Assembly (NCBI RefSeq): GCF_018691265.1
Contig: NW_024881322.1
Span: 12,859,489 to 12,923,488, forward strand
DNA length: 64,000 nt
Source: Tyto alba
Lineage: Eukaryota; Chordata; Aves; Strigiformes; Tytonidae
Direction of reading: 5' to 3'
The notes under the pieces are model-generated. The model did no database searches. It had not been told where the DNA came from and worked only from the letters and a program-made list of their open reading frames with translations. The position numbers were made by a program, and so were the translations under genes. Positions 1 through 14,800 of this stretch are shown here, piece after piece. Position 1 is the first letter of the stretch. Each line of letters begins with the position of its first letter.

Positions 1-3000
1 TTTGAAATACAATAAGTTTGGGGTGGAGGGCAGTGGGGGTGGTAGAAGAAAAAACAGAAACAAAAACAACAACAACAAAAAAAAATCACTTCCCACCCTG
101 CTTTAATCCAAACATTTTCAGTTTAGGAGCATCTGAAATTTAGAGCTGCATCAAAACCTCTGCAATTTTTTTCCAGAGCATTATTTTCAAATATTTACCA
201 TACTAATGAAAGCCTAGCTTCAGCATATTGCCACTTCTTATATATTACAGTAATTTAGACTCCAAAAACATTCACCATCTAGCCTGGTAATTGTGATTTT
301 TTTAATATTTTTTATTTAAGTAAGCACCATTAGCTCACTGCTAAATTATAAAAATTTTAATTAAATCAATGAGCAGATTGCCTGTTTGGAACCAGGCAAG
401 TTCCTTTTGAGTTGTATTTGATTTTATTGAAGTTCAAGAGGAATTAATTATAAACTGCTGCCTTGTCACAGATATTTTTCAAAACACTGTGTGCATATAT
501 ATATATATACACACACACACCACCATGCACCCTTTGTATATTATATATAGTCTCTTCCTAAGATCATGCTCAGATTTTAAGGAATTTGCTGAGGCCACAC
601 CAGTTGCACAGGGAGAGGTTTAATTGGAGAGACCATGCAGAACAGTGACTTGATCCACCAAATTACAGCCCAAATGCCTGACGCCCTTGGCTGAGGCAGG
701 GTCCTGCCAAAGCAGATGTGTGTCCCAGCAGACCAGGAGGGCCAGAAGCACACTTGGGTTTCCTAGGGGGAATGCACGACAACAATTCCACTGAGAAATT
801 AAGACCACATTTGCTCACGGCTATTCAGAAAGTGCTGGGGCTCTGGATCACTAGCTCTCCACATATAGTCTGTCACAGAGCCAGGCACTTCTTGCCTGGG
901 AAAAAAATATTTGTTTGTTGATATGAGCATTTTTTTTATTCAGAGAGGCAAGGAGATGAGGTTTCTCCTTCTGGCATTTCCTGAAAAATAATGCTGTGCA
1001 TGTCCTAAAGGCTCTGCCTTCGCTACGGCTGGATTCCCGCCCTTGCATAGGATGAAATGCAGTCTGTCCCATTCAGATGCTTTCATTTCCAGCCAAGTTC
1101 TCCCCTTTACATGATGTACTGAGGTGTGAACAGGCCTTGTCTCTTCCTCATTTCGCACTTGACTTACTGTAATTCGAAACAAAACTCGGCTAGCCGCCCT
1201 GGCCCTAGAAGTATCCTTCTGCCCTACCTGCTAAACTTGGCAGGAGGCTTTTGTCATGCTGGAGCTCGAGGGTTTAGAGACTGCCTTCCTAAATCCCACT
1301 TCACAGGACACATACCTCTCTCTTGATGGAGGTCTGGAGGAGCTCAGGCTGTTGCTCAGGCTTAAAAACCAACTGAGCCCATCAGCTGGGACACAAGGAG
1401 AGAGGATTTTTTATGAATCTATTTCTTTTGAGATCAATCGTCGATGGCTCTCTGTATCGGGCCCATAACCAACTGCTGCAAGCGGGCCTCGCTGACAATT
1501 TGATGGATTTAAAATGTTGCATTTCCCCATAAAATTGTATTACGCTTGGCTCACGGTTTCTTTAAGTGTCTCCTTCAAAAAACCACACAGCTCAATTTGC
1601 TTTAAAGTCAAAGAGGAAAATTGCCATAGGATATTTAGCTTGTGCAGTAAAAGATTTAGGTCAGGCAAACAGCAACATAACTGCGGGGAATGCTGCAGTT
1701 CCTCATTTTGGATTTTCAAATTTCTCCTTCTTTTATAAACAGGCCTTCCAGAACTTTTTTCACAATTCAGCAACACGTAAAAGCCTCGAGCGCGATGGTG
1801 GCCTCTCCATCCCTCAGAGCTCTGCCCCAGGGTTGGGGGAGGCCCGAACATCACCAAACCATCGCTCCAGCAGCCCGAGAGGCCCCGTCCACACACGCCC
1901 GCGGGATCCGGCTCGCACGAGCTGTCCCCCCAATTCAGCTGCAACAAAAAACCAAGGGCGGACAGCAAAAGGAACAGCAGCAGCTTTCGCAACGGAACAA
2001 GGCAGCTATTCGAGGGTGGGGGATGAATCCGGAGCTTCAGGTGTCTGGGTAACAAACATGCGAAATCGCTTCATTTCTTACGACAAGCAGAGGATTTTCT
2101 TCTGATAAAACAATACATACACAAAAATCAAACCATTTCTCCAATCAAGTCAAAAAGCTTGTTGAATTCACAGCACTGTTTTATTAGAATATCATCTTGC
2201 CACTTTTTAAAAAAAAAAAAAAAAAACAAAACAAAACAAATTCAGACCTAAGAGTAACTTGAAACAAAAGTCCCAACATCAGAGGCCGCAACACAGCTGA
2301 TTTTCCTCACCAATATATGCATTAGAAAAGGAAGAGAAACACACACATTATTGTTTTCATTGTCAGGCAATGAAAAAATAATTACTCTTTAAATGAACCA
2401 AATTATTATTAACTGCAGTACATAAGGAATGGGAAATAGATGATGATTTAAATGGCTGTACAATAAACTGAGTTGGTACGTCCACTGAAGCTCATAATTT
2501 CACAGACAGTGTGCATGGCTTTATGTGATAGTTTTTTACGTCACTTATACTGCCAGTACTATCTGCTCAAACTAACGACCCTATGTTTCACTTAAATAAC
2601 CAGTTACACTTTAGATGCAACAGTGGCTAGATGGGATTGCAGCATTTCAAGAAATTCAGTGTTTGGATATAACCGGTGCTTCTGTGAACTGAAGAAAAGC
2701 CATAAAAACATTTTGACTTGAATAAATACCTGACAATACTTCTCAGGAAAAAAGCAGAGCTCGCAGAAGAAGAATAAATGGATTCATTACAGTAGTGCAG
2801 CATGACACACAGCAACAATGGAAAGCGATGACTGTCCTTCCTCCCTATGGGTATGAAGACTCCATCCCATCATTAGGGGGTCTGAGAATGTCACACGTAC
2901 CAATTGACCTCTTTTCCCAACACTTCAGAGAGAAAACAGCTTTAGTGACATTTTGCAAGAGGAAACAGGAGCAGAGAGGCCCAAACACCCCAAACACTGG

Positions 3001-6000
3001 TGCTGTTGGAGCATATAAAGCTCCGCTGACAGAGTGGAGATCAACACCACGTTTAGGGGGGATCCAGACAGACACATTCCTCCCCAGGGAGCCAGCAGCC
3101 TAGCCCGGACAGACGCTGGGTTCCTGGATTTCAGCATAACCCTTTCAGCACAAAGTCATCCCTCCTAACTCCCATCTGCAGCGGCGTACCCCCCTCCCCA
3201 TGCCCAAGCAGGGCTCCCTTCCACCCATGGCCACAGCCCAGCGCAGCCCTCCGTCCTGGACGGTCACATCCCAGCATCTCAGACTTCTGCCTCCTCCCTG
3301 GAGCCAGCCTGCCTCTCCTGAGCAGCAGCTGAGCCCAAAAGGCCTGAAAACCGAGATTGCTTCTAGCTCCCCTCCACTTCGGTGCACTGTGGTGACACCT
3401 GTCACTCGTACAACAGTGCCACCCATCCACCCATCAATGCAGTGAAACCATCAACCAGCAGGAAATCGTGCAGTCAGTGTGTCAGCTCACAGCTTTTGCA
3501 CACCTGGATAGCAACATTTGCATGAGGTTTAGATACTGCATACAGTGGAGTCCGTAGTTTCCACGTAGCTCCAGGCAGTAACTGCTGTCATGAATAGATC
3601 CTTTGTTTTTACACTTCTTTATTGTTCTTTCTCATCCGCCCGCAGACTGCTGTGCACCCCCGGTTACACAGACCGCAAGCCACTAAACTAACTGCTGCGG
3701 CAACAGCTCATAGCAAAGCAGTAAGATGAGGCTGAGTCTGAAAGAGGTGGCTGCCTCTGTGACTTGGAAGATGTGCCCTGAATAAATACATAAAGAAAAA
3801 AGAAAAAAAAAAAAAAAAAAGAGATGGTATTGGTTTGTAGCCCTGATGATCTCAGGTTATAAGACAAGTAAGGCTGAGGAAGAAGTAATTGGATAAAACA
3901 ATACAAAAACAAAAAGGAGAAGCTGTGATTTGTAGTGATTCTGAAGGCAAAGGCTCCTCAACTTCTTCTCTAAGGAAACCCCTCTAAGAGTCTCTAAGCA
4001 AACTTTAATCCCATAATATAGTATAAGCTCCAGAGTGCGATAAAATCCTGTATCTGCCATCTTCAGAGATGACAGCAAAGTGGACAGTTACAGTAAACAA
4101 TCATTTGCACTGGAAGCCTCTTCCTTCCTATCTTACAGTGTTTCACTACACTAGGAAGAAACAGTAGTAATCTTTCTGACCTAGCATTGTGGTACTGGGT
4201 TTGCACCACAAAGCAGGGATGTTTTGATGGCTCCCAGAAAACCAAATGTGGTCTGGACCCTGTAGGAAAACTTGCTTATCCCTTTGGAGGCGAGGCATGT
4301 GAGCATGTGCTGTTCCCCTTATTTACTAACCAAAAGGCCCATCAGTCTTTCCCACCTCCACCACCAACTCCTACCGCAGAGGAGCAGGAAACCACCCCAG
4401 CATTCCCCATCAGCTGGGCTGTTTCTCACAGTAGATGTGGCCACCCTTCTTCTTTGCAAACTGAATGCATCAGGGGAATGAAGAGGCAGCTGCCTTTTTT
4501 TGGAAGGCCATTAAAATGAAGAGAAAAATAACCAAGTGAAAGCACTGCCTGAAAGACTGTGGCTCCATACACCAGCTATACCACAAAGGACGTCCAGCTC
4601 ATGTAAACCAGATTAGTTCCTACTCAGAAAGATTGCATTTAACTATTAGGCTTGCTGCTGTTCTCATTAGCTCTCAATCGCTTCCAGACTTCTGTCAGCC
4701 CTTTCAGGGAAGCCGGACAAGAATATGATGGATTGAGACTACTGTCTTGTTGCACCACTACCATCCAGTCAGGAAATTTCCATTTCCTCCTTTGTCTTTA
4801 ATTATTAAGCCTCCTTTATGCTGAGAGAAAACATACTGTATGCATTAAGTATGTCTGTCCCAAGGTCAGACTCCTCTCCCTTTCTGGCACAAGATTTTTT
4901 TTCTACGAGCGAATAACCCATATCAAGGTGCACGCACAGAGGGGTGGATGGAGACTGACGTGCCCTCAGCCAGCCTGCACCCTTCGCCAGTTTGGCTCTG
5001 GCTGTGGACCACGCAGCCGCCTCGCCAGGTGCTTATTGCTAACGACGGGGCTTCTGGAAATGAGGAGGTGACTGCCTGCACCCACTGGTGTGTGACAAGC
5101 CCCCGCGCAGGCCGGGACCTTGGCAGGAGAAGGTGCGCTCCCCGGCACGGGGTTTGAAGCCTCCCAGCCATGGCCGCAGAAGCTCCTGGCGTGGCAGCGC
5201 TTCAGCCGCTTTACACACCGGGTTTATTATCCCTATCGGACTCACGGCTTCTCCCCTTTGGGCTGTTACCTCAGTGTCAGTGGAGGGGAATTTCTTGTTC
5301 TACTTCCAGAAAGTGAAAGAGAAAAAAAGAAGTTACAAGGATGGCTGCAATCTTATTTCACAGCAAACCTCAAACAACAGATCCCTCTGCGTGACATACC
5401 CCGGCTATCTCTCTCTTTGAGCTTGTTTTATTGAAACCTAAAAGATCAGGGAGTAAACAAATGCAGCCACCCCGTGTGATACTTTGCGATTTCATGTCTG
5501 ATGGGGGAGGAGAAAAATCAGTCCCAAACCTCCAATTTTCACTCTAGCGTGGAGTGAAATTAAGCCAACATCGTACTGCACCAGCCCTGCCAACTTTCCA
5601 CTGGCTGCTCTGAGCGTACTAGGCCCACACATTTCTATTTTCTAGCAATTCCTGGCAAATATCCTGTCAGATTAGCAGCAGTTTTACTCCGAAGACATGA
5701 CGCACAGAGAAACACAGGCGCTTCATCTCTTCCAGAAACCTCCTCCCCGCCGCGGCTTCAGGCGAGCGGCGTCAAGGGCAGCGCAGGAGCAGTGGCACAG
5801 GCCCCGGTAGCATCCCCGCGCGTGCGCGGTCACCGTGAAGTTAATATTGGATGATTTGCAGTTCATTACCTCAGCGTGAGGCCTTATCCTGATTTTGCTG
5901 ACAGAACAAGGGAAAAAAAAAAAAAAGGAAATACAGTAGGACAGTGCTTATGACAGGAAGGCTTACATAGTTTACTTGTATTCTGCTGCGTATCGGCTGG

Positions 6001-8813
6001 CACGGCTGGGTTGAGAGAGTCAAAACCCCTCACATATCAAATGGCCGATTTCAGGGCTGGGAAACACTCGATCCATGAGCATATGCCATCTCCAGAAGGT
6101 ACGCGGGTTGGCGGTGGCAGGTCCCTGAGCAAAGCCCGGAGGGAGGTGAGGAGGTGGGCACGGAGAACCGTGACCCAGCTCTGTCACAGAGCCGGCTTCA
6201 CGGGCCACCAAGCTGGGCCACGGCCGCTCACCATCAGCCGAGGAACTTGCTGGGACACGCGGTACCTGATCCCTCTCCCACTTACTCATGTCAGCAGCAA
6301 GCCTGCTGCTGGCTGCAGACAACTTTGGACAGGGAGGGAAATGAATGAAAGCAAATAAATCAACCAAATTGGAGGTCTTGCCCACAACAAACCCTGCTGT
6401 GTCTTGGTCTCCAAACTCTCACACTTCCTCAGGTTCCTACGGGCAAGACGGGAAAGACAATGCCCAGGACAGATGGGAGAAACCAAGAAGGTGCTTTCCC
6501 CTAAATGTTTCTCTGAAGACCAAGAAATCTTAGGAGATATGCTATCTTCTTCCTCACAACACACTCATGGTTCTGGTTTAGTTAATTGCTCTTGGCTGAG
6601 GAGACACTGAGTCTTCTTGAAGCCTTAAGAAAGGAAACACGATACAAGAGCCTAACATGCACCAGAGAGCTGGAAAATTAAAACGTTGACACCTGGGATT
6701 TGGAGCAGAACCAACAGGCACAGCCAGCTACTGCTCAGAGCCAGAGCCCTCCCTCTCCACGCACCCCAAACCCAGACCTTCGGAGGATCCAAACAGGGAC
6801 CAGGACACCTTATGGCACCTGAAACGCAGCAGCAGTTTAATGTAAAAGGCTCCAGAAGTTCCCCAAGGTGAGCAAGGTCCTAAGCATCCTTTTCTCCCCC
6901 CTCTAGTCCTGTGATAAATCACAACACAAAAATTAAAGTGTTTCCCTAAGATAGGCAAATTGGTTCCTGACTGCAGTGTAATTCAGGATTTTTACTCTGT
7001 GCCACAGCAAAGCATGAGAGGCCAAGCTCAGATCACTATTTACTGATTTCTCACATAAGGGAAGAGAGTGCTGCTGTCTCAAAAACACAGTTCAGAAATG
7101 TATTATTCCTCTAGTTAAGTGCAACCACGCACAGTAAGTCACAGGAGCCATTTAGTCATTGTGCTACTCTCCCAATTGCAACCAAAACTCAACGACCACC
7201 CCAGCTGTGCTGCAAGGCAGCCGCATGTAACAAAAATCAGTAGTGAGGATTACTGTGAATGGTTTTGGAAATAAAGAGAAAACACAGCAGCTGTAAAATG
7301 AGAGCACAGCAAGGGAGGTGAGCCCCACACCCAGCCCCCCCACTCCTTACCTTCATAGCAGGGCAAGAGTTTCCTCCCGTTGGGCTGAAGGTTGGGGGGA
7401 ATGATGTTGCAGAAGCCGTGGGGCAGGATGTACTCTGTCTCATAGTAAATATTTTTCCAGCGGTGCGCGCATGCCTAAACAGATCACACCACATGTGTTA
7501 GTGACCCAGTGTCACAGGAGAGCTCTCCGACCAAAGCAGAGCATGCATGGATAGGACCTCTCAGCATTGCCTTCCCCCCGCAACCCCACTGTCCTCTTCT
7601 TACATCCCACTCTTTCTAGATAAAGTATCTTCTCACTGTGACCTTCTGCAGCTCTTGACACCGCCTGACCTGGCAGCTCAGACCTCAGCCTTCGGAGCAA
7701 GACAGAGCCCATGCTGGAGATTTCAAGATCTCTCATTGTGTATGAATCCTCACAGCCAGTGAAGCTTTTCTAACTAAAGATGCACTAACAGAACCCACCT
7801 AAGCCAGAAAAGGGGGAAAAAAAAAATCAGCAATAAAGGCATTGAAAATACATACAAGAGGATCAGAATGAATGCTAAGACTCAGAAGGTTCCTAAGATC
7901 CTATTAGAAGGTTATCCCACCAGAGGATGCATGTGTGAGTCAAAGGCTCATTTTGCTGGGAAAGGCAGCTTGCTTTCTGGTGACAGAAGAGCTGGGCCTT
8001 GCTTACTGCTAATGAATTTAGGTAAAAATGCCAGAGATTTTGTGGCAACATCAGTCAAGGTGCAGACAAGCTGCAGAGATTGGGGCACCTTTCCCTTCAT
8101 AGCGAAGAATAAGATCACACTGCAAAACCAGAGCTAAAGCAGTCTCACCAGGACACCTGCTCAGTACAACTGCCACACAGAGGCACGCATACAAGCCATG
8201 TGGAACCTGGTTCACAACTTCCCAGAACCCATTTGCTCCAAAAACTAACACTGCATTGCTGCCAGACAAACCACAAGTTGCCCGATGCCCAGGGGTTACT
8301 TGGAATAAAAAGGAATGAAGTGTGAAACAGCAAGGGCTTTGAACTTAAGCACATGCCGGGCTGTATCTCCAGCTGGCCTAAGTCACTGAAGTCAGTGTAG
8401 ATGTGTCAATTTATGTCATCTAATGCTTGGTCCCATGTGAACAGAGCAGCCTCTATGCTACAAATCATCTCACCCACATACTTCCAACTTTTCCTGGAAA
8501 CTTTGCGTCAGCCCCCTTCACGACCCTCACATTTGACCCTACCCTCCCCAGACGAGACACCCTCTGTCTTCCTTCCCTTTGTGCCAGCCCACTCCTCTGC
8601 CTCAGCACCTCAGAGCTGCCCATGGGAGTATCTCAACATTGTTGGAAAAAAAAAAAACATATCCATAAAACAGGCACAGTTGTGTCACCTATCCAATGAA
8701 GGACCTGGAAAGCATATCAACCACTGGGAAGCTCAAAATTCAATCCGGCAATCACCACAGGCCCTTTCCCATATACTTCACCCCCGAAAGACATAAAAGT
8801 CTAATACTGCTCT

Positions 8814-8849
<36 letters not shown>

Positions 8850-11800
8850 ACTGAAACAGAGCAAAACCAGTTGTGTGAAAGCCTGCTCTGCTGTTAGCAG
8901 GGCTGCATTTGGACTTTGAGATTTATTGCTTTCCTAACTTCCATAACTCCAGGAGAAGCACGTCTCTCCCGAAGGCGGCTATCGCAGGGGGACCCCGTGG
9001 GCCGTGGAAAGCCCTGCACCACACTGCATGGCACGGGCTGCCACCCGTGATGTGAAGGATGCTTCTGCTGGCACCCTGCTCGACAGCCAAATGCAGGCGA
9101 GGAGCCCTGCAAAGAACAGCTCTGGGGACTCCCTTGTGTGTTTTAAGGAAGCCCAGTTATGATTTTAATCCCCAGGCACCACTCATTCAAAATTCAACAG
9201 CAACAAAAAAACAGCACGTGAAACGCTCGTTTTCAGAGTAACCAGGAAATAGTTTCTCTCCTGACAGACCTGTGCTGCGAGCACAAATATACACACGCAC
9301 AGTCCTTCTAAAGACAGTACCATAAAGACACATACCATTAAACCAACAGTCAAGTCAACCCCAGCTCCGGATGTAAACTCAAACGGAAACAGACCAAGAG
9401 ACTTTCTTAAAATTATGGAAAGATAAATAAAGGATTGCGATATTGTAAATTCCTTGACATTTTATATCTCGGAAACTGCAAGGGACTCACATAAATTAAC
9501 GTACTAATCTCTCCCAGAGGAGCACAAACAGAGTCAGGGAGAGCAGCAGCATTTCATCACAAGCAGGAGGCTTTGCTCAGGAGCGAGGCGCCGAGGCCAA
9601 GAAAGACAGAACAATGTAAGGAGCAAAAAAAGGAGCTACAGCATAAGGAGTACTTTTAAAATCGACTGGAGGCTATGGGCTCAGTTCAGGAATTCTGGGC
9701 ACACTTACCTAATCTGTTAGGGTTTGCTTGGGTGGTTGTTTTTTTTAAATGATCATTTTTCTGTGCCTTCAGCATGGTGTGTATGCAGGCACACTACTAT
9801 AGTTTACCACCGACCGACTGGGTCTGCGGACAGCTTGTAACCAGAGCTCCAAGAGATGAGCTCCACCTCAGTTCTCTCAGCAGTGGCTTCCCCAGACTCC
9901 TCCACGCCACAGCTGCAGAATTTGACATTTTTCCCAATGGACAGGAGAGCAGCAGCTCCTCTTCCTCCCAGAAACTCATTTCTCTGCAGACAGGCAACCA
10001 GAACGTTTATCTCTCTGACACAGCAAAGCTCATCCGCAGTTGCTTTTGGTGCTCCTGCCTTCCCCAAAACATTTAGCTGGATTACAGTACATGGTCCCTC
10101 CATTCTTCAATGCTGCTGAGGGAAAGTGACGTGCTACCAAAGGTGGCTAGAGCCAGCCTTCTTTGATGGCACATGTCTGAACAGTTCTTGGGAACAGAGA
10201 TGAGTCACCTGCATTTGATGCTGTGGAAAGGGGTTTTATGTGGTTTTTGGTTTTTTGGTTTTTTTTTTTGTTGTTGTTGTTGTTTTGTTGTTTTGTTTTT
10301 TTTTTCCCCAAGATGATTGCAAACAACTGATGGCTTATACACCCTTTCTTAGATACAAGCCATAGGTCCCTGTGCAATGAGGAAGACCATCAGCACACTT
10401 TGGTGCTCAGCAGCTGCTGCCAGGGCACGGGCTCCAGCTCTACCATGGAACAAGGGAGAAAGAATGCAAACCCTCTCTGCAGCAAAAAAAACCTCTTCTG
10501 GGCAAAGCACACAGAGGTCTCTATTGATGGCAGACACCACACTACCTCAGTATAATGAATAGGCCATTTCAGAACAGCAGCCACTTTGCTCTTTTGCGTA
10601 CTGAACGCCAGCCATGGGCTTTGCACCATAGGAAAAGCCACACGAGAGACCCAGGCGAAGACCTCAGAGGCCGAGTGCCCCACCTGAACGCAGGGTCCTT
10701 ACAGAGCCCTCTGCTGACTCCTAAAGTCAGAAACCAAACAAGGGACTTTCTGAATGTGCCACTGTCAGACCACTGCTGGTTCACTCTTCCCCACCAGGAC
10801 TTTGGCGAGGGGTTTTTTTTTACAGACACACACACAATCACTAGATGTGTCAGCAAGTCAGCTAATTAAAATGAGAAATAACAACACTTGGTAAAAACCA
10901 GAATAATGACTGATGTGGCAGGTATTTAGGAAGAGTAAGGCTGAAGGATGTGGCTTATCTCCAAATCATAATGCATTGTCCCCAGTTCCTCTCCCAACAA
11001 AAGTAAAAGGAGGACTTCTGCCGTTTCGGTTTGGAAAGAGATGCCAATATCAGCTGTATTATTGCAGCACTTAGATTAATGCAAATATTGACTGATAGCA
11101 TACCCTAGAACAGGAAGCCACTGAACTGCAGACTCAGAGCTTTTTTAGATATTCTTACTTCTTCATTTGTTTAAATCCCCACTGTCTGATGCTTTTCTAT
11201 TTATTCTGTCACACAAGCATAAAACTCTGGTTCAGTTGCAACCTGGCACAATATGGGCTCAAACACAATCCATTTTTACCAAACATCAGCTAAAGGCCCC
11301 CTAAATACTCCTCACCTTCCCTACCACCCCTTTCCACTGCAGCCAGTACTCTTATCAGGCAATTGAGGAAGGCTGATAAGACAGAAATTTAAGCCACGAA
11401 GCAGTTTCAATGCAAAAGCAACAACTTCATTGTACAATCCATAGTTAAACTGTGGGACTAATTTCTCTAACACTGGACATCAAGAGTATGACTAGTTTGC
11501 AAAGGTTGAAAAAGCAACTACCTGTATTTATGAACAAAAAAGAAAAAAAAAAAATCCATCCAGGGCTACTGACCACAAAGGCACCATTCTGACTTAAAGG
11601 AATCCCTGGAAGAGATGCAGTAAACAGAGCTGTCATGCCTGACACCACAGACTGCTCACGGTCCTGACTATGGGGAACAGCTCATGAAAGTTAGCTTGTA
11701 ATTTCATTAGAAAGCTAAAAATCAGCAGATACAGCCAGGAACACACATTCAGACACGTTTTCTCAGAACATCAGTTTCTCATAGGGACTTCAAAGAAGAG

Positions 11801-14800
11801 CCACAATTTAAAGAAATCCTGATCTTTAAAATTAGAAGATCACATGTATTAAAAACTATCTGCTTATGGACAAGTCAGAAACCTTCTTCATGAAAAAGAT
11901 ATCTCAAAACAGACAGTAGCAATGTCCTGAAACAGTCAGTTATTTCCCACCCACAAAGGAATCCATATGCCTTCATTCCAGGCTCTGTCTACACACAGAT
12001 GTATCATTAGTAGTTTAAGACTGAGGACTTTCGTGATAAATATCAATGAGAATTAGATATTTAAACATCCTCAAGCATCTGGACAAGATCTCCTTGGTGA
12101 GGGCAGTATAATCTTGTCAGAGGGCTGATTTAGGACTGCCCCAAATCAGCATCATTCGTGGAGACATCTTACCAGTTTAAGCCACACCGGAACAAACACA
12201 CCACCAGCTGCACATTTTACTTTAGCTACATTCTACTTTTATCCTGCTTTATGTCTGAAATTTCTATCCCCTCAGCCCCAGTCTAAGCCCCCACAGCCTC
12301 CCCTCAGCCAGTGAGCAGCCAGACGTAGCCCTGGTAGCTGCCCAGCTTTTTTCCCCACCAGCCTCCCCTTCTTTTGCTGCTTCTGCCAGAGGAGATGACA
12401 CCTAAGTATCAGCTACAACCAGTTCTCCTTTGAATCAAAGTACACAAAACTATTATTCTTAAGATAACATTTTGACAAAAACGTGTCTAGTTCAGCCTGA
12501 TGACTGGAAAATGGAGAGGATGCTGTGTCTCGAGGTAGTGCTATACTAAATCCTGAGCAGCGCAAGTTAGTCCTCCGTGGTCACACAGGACTCTGAGCAC
12601 ACATATAGATCAGGAAATCCCTTGAAAACAGGAATTGCTTACACATCACAAATGCCTTCATTTTGTGCTCTGCTGTAAATGTTTACAGTGTATTTTGTTT
12701 ATGCCCCTTCTTTTTCCCCTCCTCCTCAAGTGCTGAAGAGATTTAAAACACTCAAGAAAATCAAAGCATCAGCCAGCCCCTCTAGCATGGGCAAGCAGCA
12801 CACCAAAAGAGACGATCGGATAAAATACCACAGTAGTATGGCAGAAAGGGATCAAAAACCACCTTCTCCCCCATGGGGGAGTTGGTGTGCAAGGACTTGG
12901 GGGGTAAGCGTTTGGACTCTAAGCACATATTAAGAAAAACTCCTTTGAGTGAAGCAGCTTTGTCCCCTTGCCTCACACAGGCAGCTGTCACAGCAATCAC
13001 TGTACGAGATCTTCCTGACTAGCAGTTCTGTGACAGGTTGATGCCACGTACATGGGCAATCCCCAGTCTCACTGGAAAGATGGGGTCATACTGCAGGTTT
13101 CCGACTCCCAAACAGCGGTGTTTAGAATTAGATTGTCGTCAGGGTTACTCTGATACGAGCTTGAAATTTGCCTGCCACATATACTATGCACAACATTTTG
13201 TCACCTTTTTTTTTTTATTTTATTTTATTTCAATCAACATTCCTGCAGACAAACTCACTCAGGTAGACAGGCAAAACCCAACCACGGATATAAACACAGA
13301 CAACTATTGATCATAATATATCCATGTGTTTTAGAAAGGTTTTTGCCCAGCTCTCATTACGGTTATTTTTTTTCCAACTCAGGAAATGTTATTTTGCAAA
13401 GATAAATGCCACATCCTAAGGATAACATCTGTTGTCCTTGACCAGCCTATTTGCATGGTAACCATATCAAAGACAACAAGGCCACCCACACTCAACTACA
13501 TCATCTCTACTCTCCACTATTCTGCCTTGTTAATGGAAAATTAATACACATAAAGGAAAAATACCACCACAAAGACTCATCTTACATTTTTCATGGTAAG
13601 TTCTGACATGCAATACTTACGCTCAGAGAAAATGGATGCATACATATTCCCTACATAAACACAGGCAAACGACAAAAAGAACAAACTAACAGGTACCTCC
13701 CAGACAAAGTCCTATTTATTCTGTTCAAAGATTTAATCCCTCAGATTTAGGAGGAAGCCCTTGGGTGACACAAGTCAGGTGTGACAGCTTTGAAGTCCTC
13801 CCTCTATAAATAAAGCTTTCTGGCTGGGGTTCATTTTTCCTTCCGCTTGAAGGAAGGGGCTACAGAACTTGCTGCCTGTAAAGCTGGACTCCGTCAGTCA
13901 CTGCCGAACACATTAATCCTGACGTGTTTAGCATTAGAGTCAGACAGCAACAACGGTTTTAACGAGATCAAAGAAAGGAGCGGACTTACCAGCACACTTC
14001 CACCAGCCTTCGGCTGTCTAGCCAGGCTCACACCCATCCATTCATCATCTCGGTCTTCTTTGCAGGTCTTTCCACAGAGCGTGCCCCGAGAATTGCCTAC
14101 AGAAAGAGGGGAAAGGCAGCAAGGCAAGGAGACGTGAGTTTTAAATACCCACTGAAGAGTCCCTACATGAAAAGAGATGGCCTGTCAAAAATGTGCCTGG
14201 CAGCGCTTTTCTTTTCTCTTTCCTCCTGATTATTAGTTCTTGTACACATTAATCAGGGTGATGCTCTCGCTCCTACTAGGCACCGTACAAATATACAGTA
14301 GAGGACAGACCCTGTCAACAGCCAGCAGCTATTACAGCATGTCCACAGCTCTGCCTCAATAAACCATCCAACTGAAGCCAATGGGAGAAATGTGAGATTG
14401 CCCACAGAATGCAGTCAAAGCCAAAATTGCTCTTGAAAATGAGATCTGGGGAACTTAAAAACAAAAAAATCATTGAGGCCTAGATCTTTAGACCTGTCAG
14501 GCAGTATTCACAAGTCCATGAGAGACAGTTTACATTACAGTAGCAGGACAAATCAAACTTAGCCAAAACACTCTTCTAACACTTGTAAGCTTCATGAAAA
14601 ATAAATTCTACTTGACTCAGCCGTGAAAAGATGAACAATATTAACATGCCTTTTTTACAGGCATAGAAAGCAGTAGCACACATGTCACTGAGAAAAACAA
14701 CACATTAAAAGGCTTCAGTTTTCTCCATCAGAATCCTGCACGAGGTTTTAGATCAGAACCTTACTTTAGGACGCCACCTTCCCCCAATTCAGACAGCACA

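Larger units (their letters stand above)
1..7350 (-). other. ITGA9: ITGA9 intron 4 (partial)
   Basis: No exon was recognised in this stretch. It is mostly AT-rich, with a TA/CA microsatellite near 497-522, poly-A tracts at 2209-2239 and 3794-3822, and moderately GC-rich patches at about 1780-2040, 3170-3430, 4920-5270 and 5690-5830. Open frames exceeding 100 codons (for example 1540-2055 minus and 1566-2105 plus) overlap one another on opposite strands and lack homology I can recognise, so they are not called as genes. Confidence 0.8.
7475..13989 (-). other. ITGA9: ITGA9 intron 3
   Basis: A 6.5-kb intron bounded by GTAAGT at 13984-13989 and CTGTTTAG before exon 4. It holds a 29-nt poly-T run (8817-8845), a T-rich block with TTG repeats (10242-10305) and a TTTTA-rich run near 13206-13230. 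No supported gene, RNA or transposon was seen. Confidence 0.85.

Noticed and set aside
1..7350. ITGA9 exon 5 (YKKKYGEEHG ... GSFYWAG block)
   Set aside because: It was searched for by eye on the minus strand and not found; it probably lies beyond the left edge, as ITGA9 introns are large.
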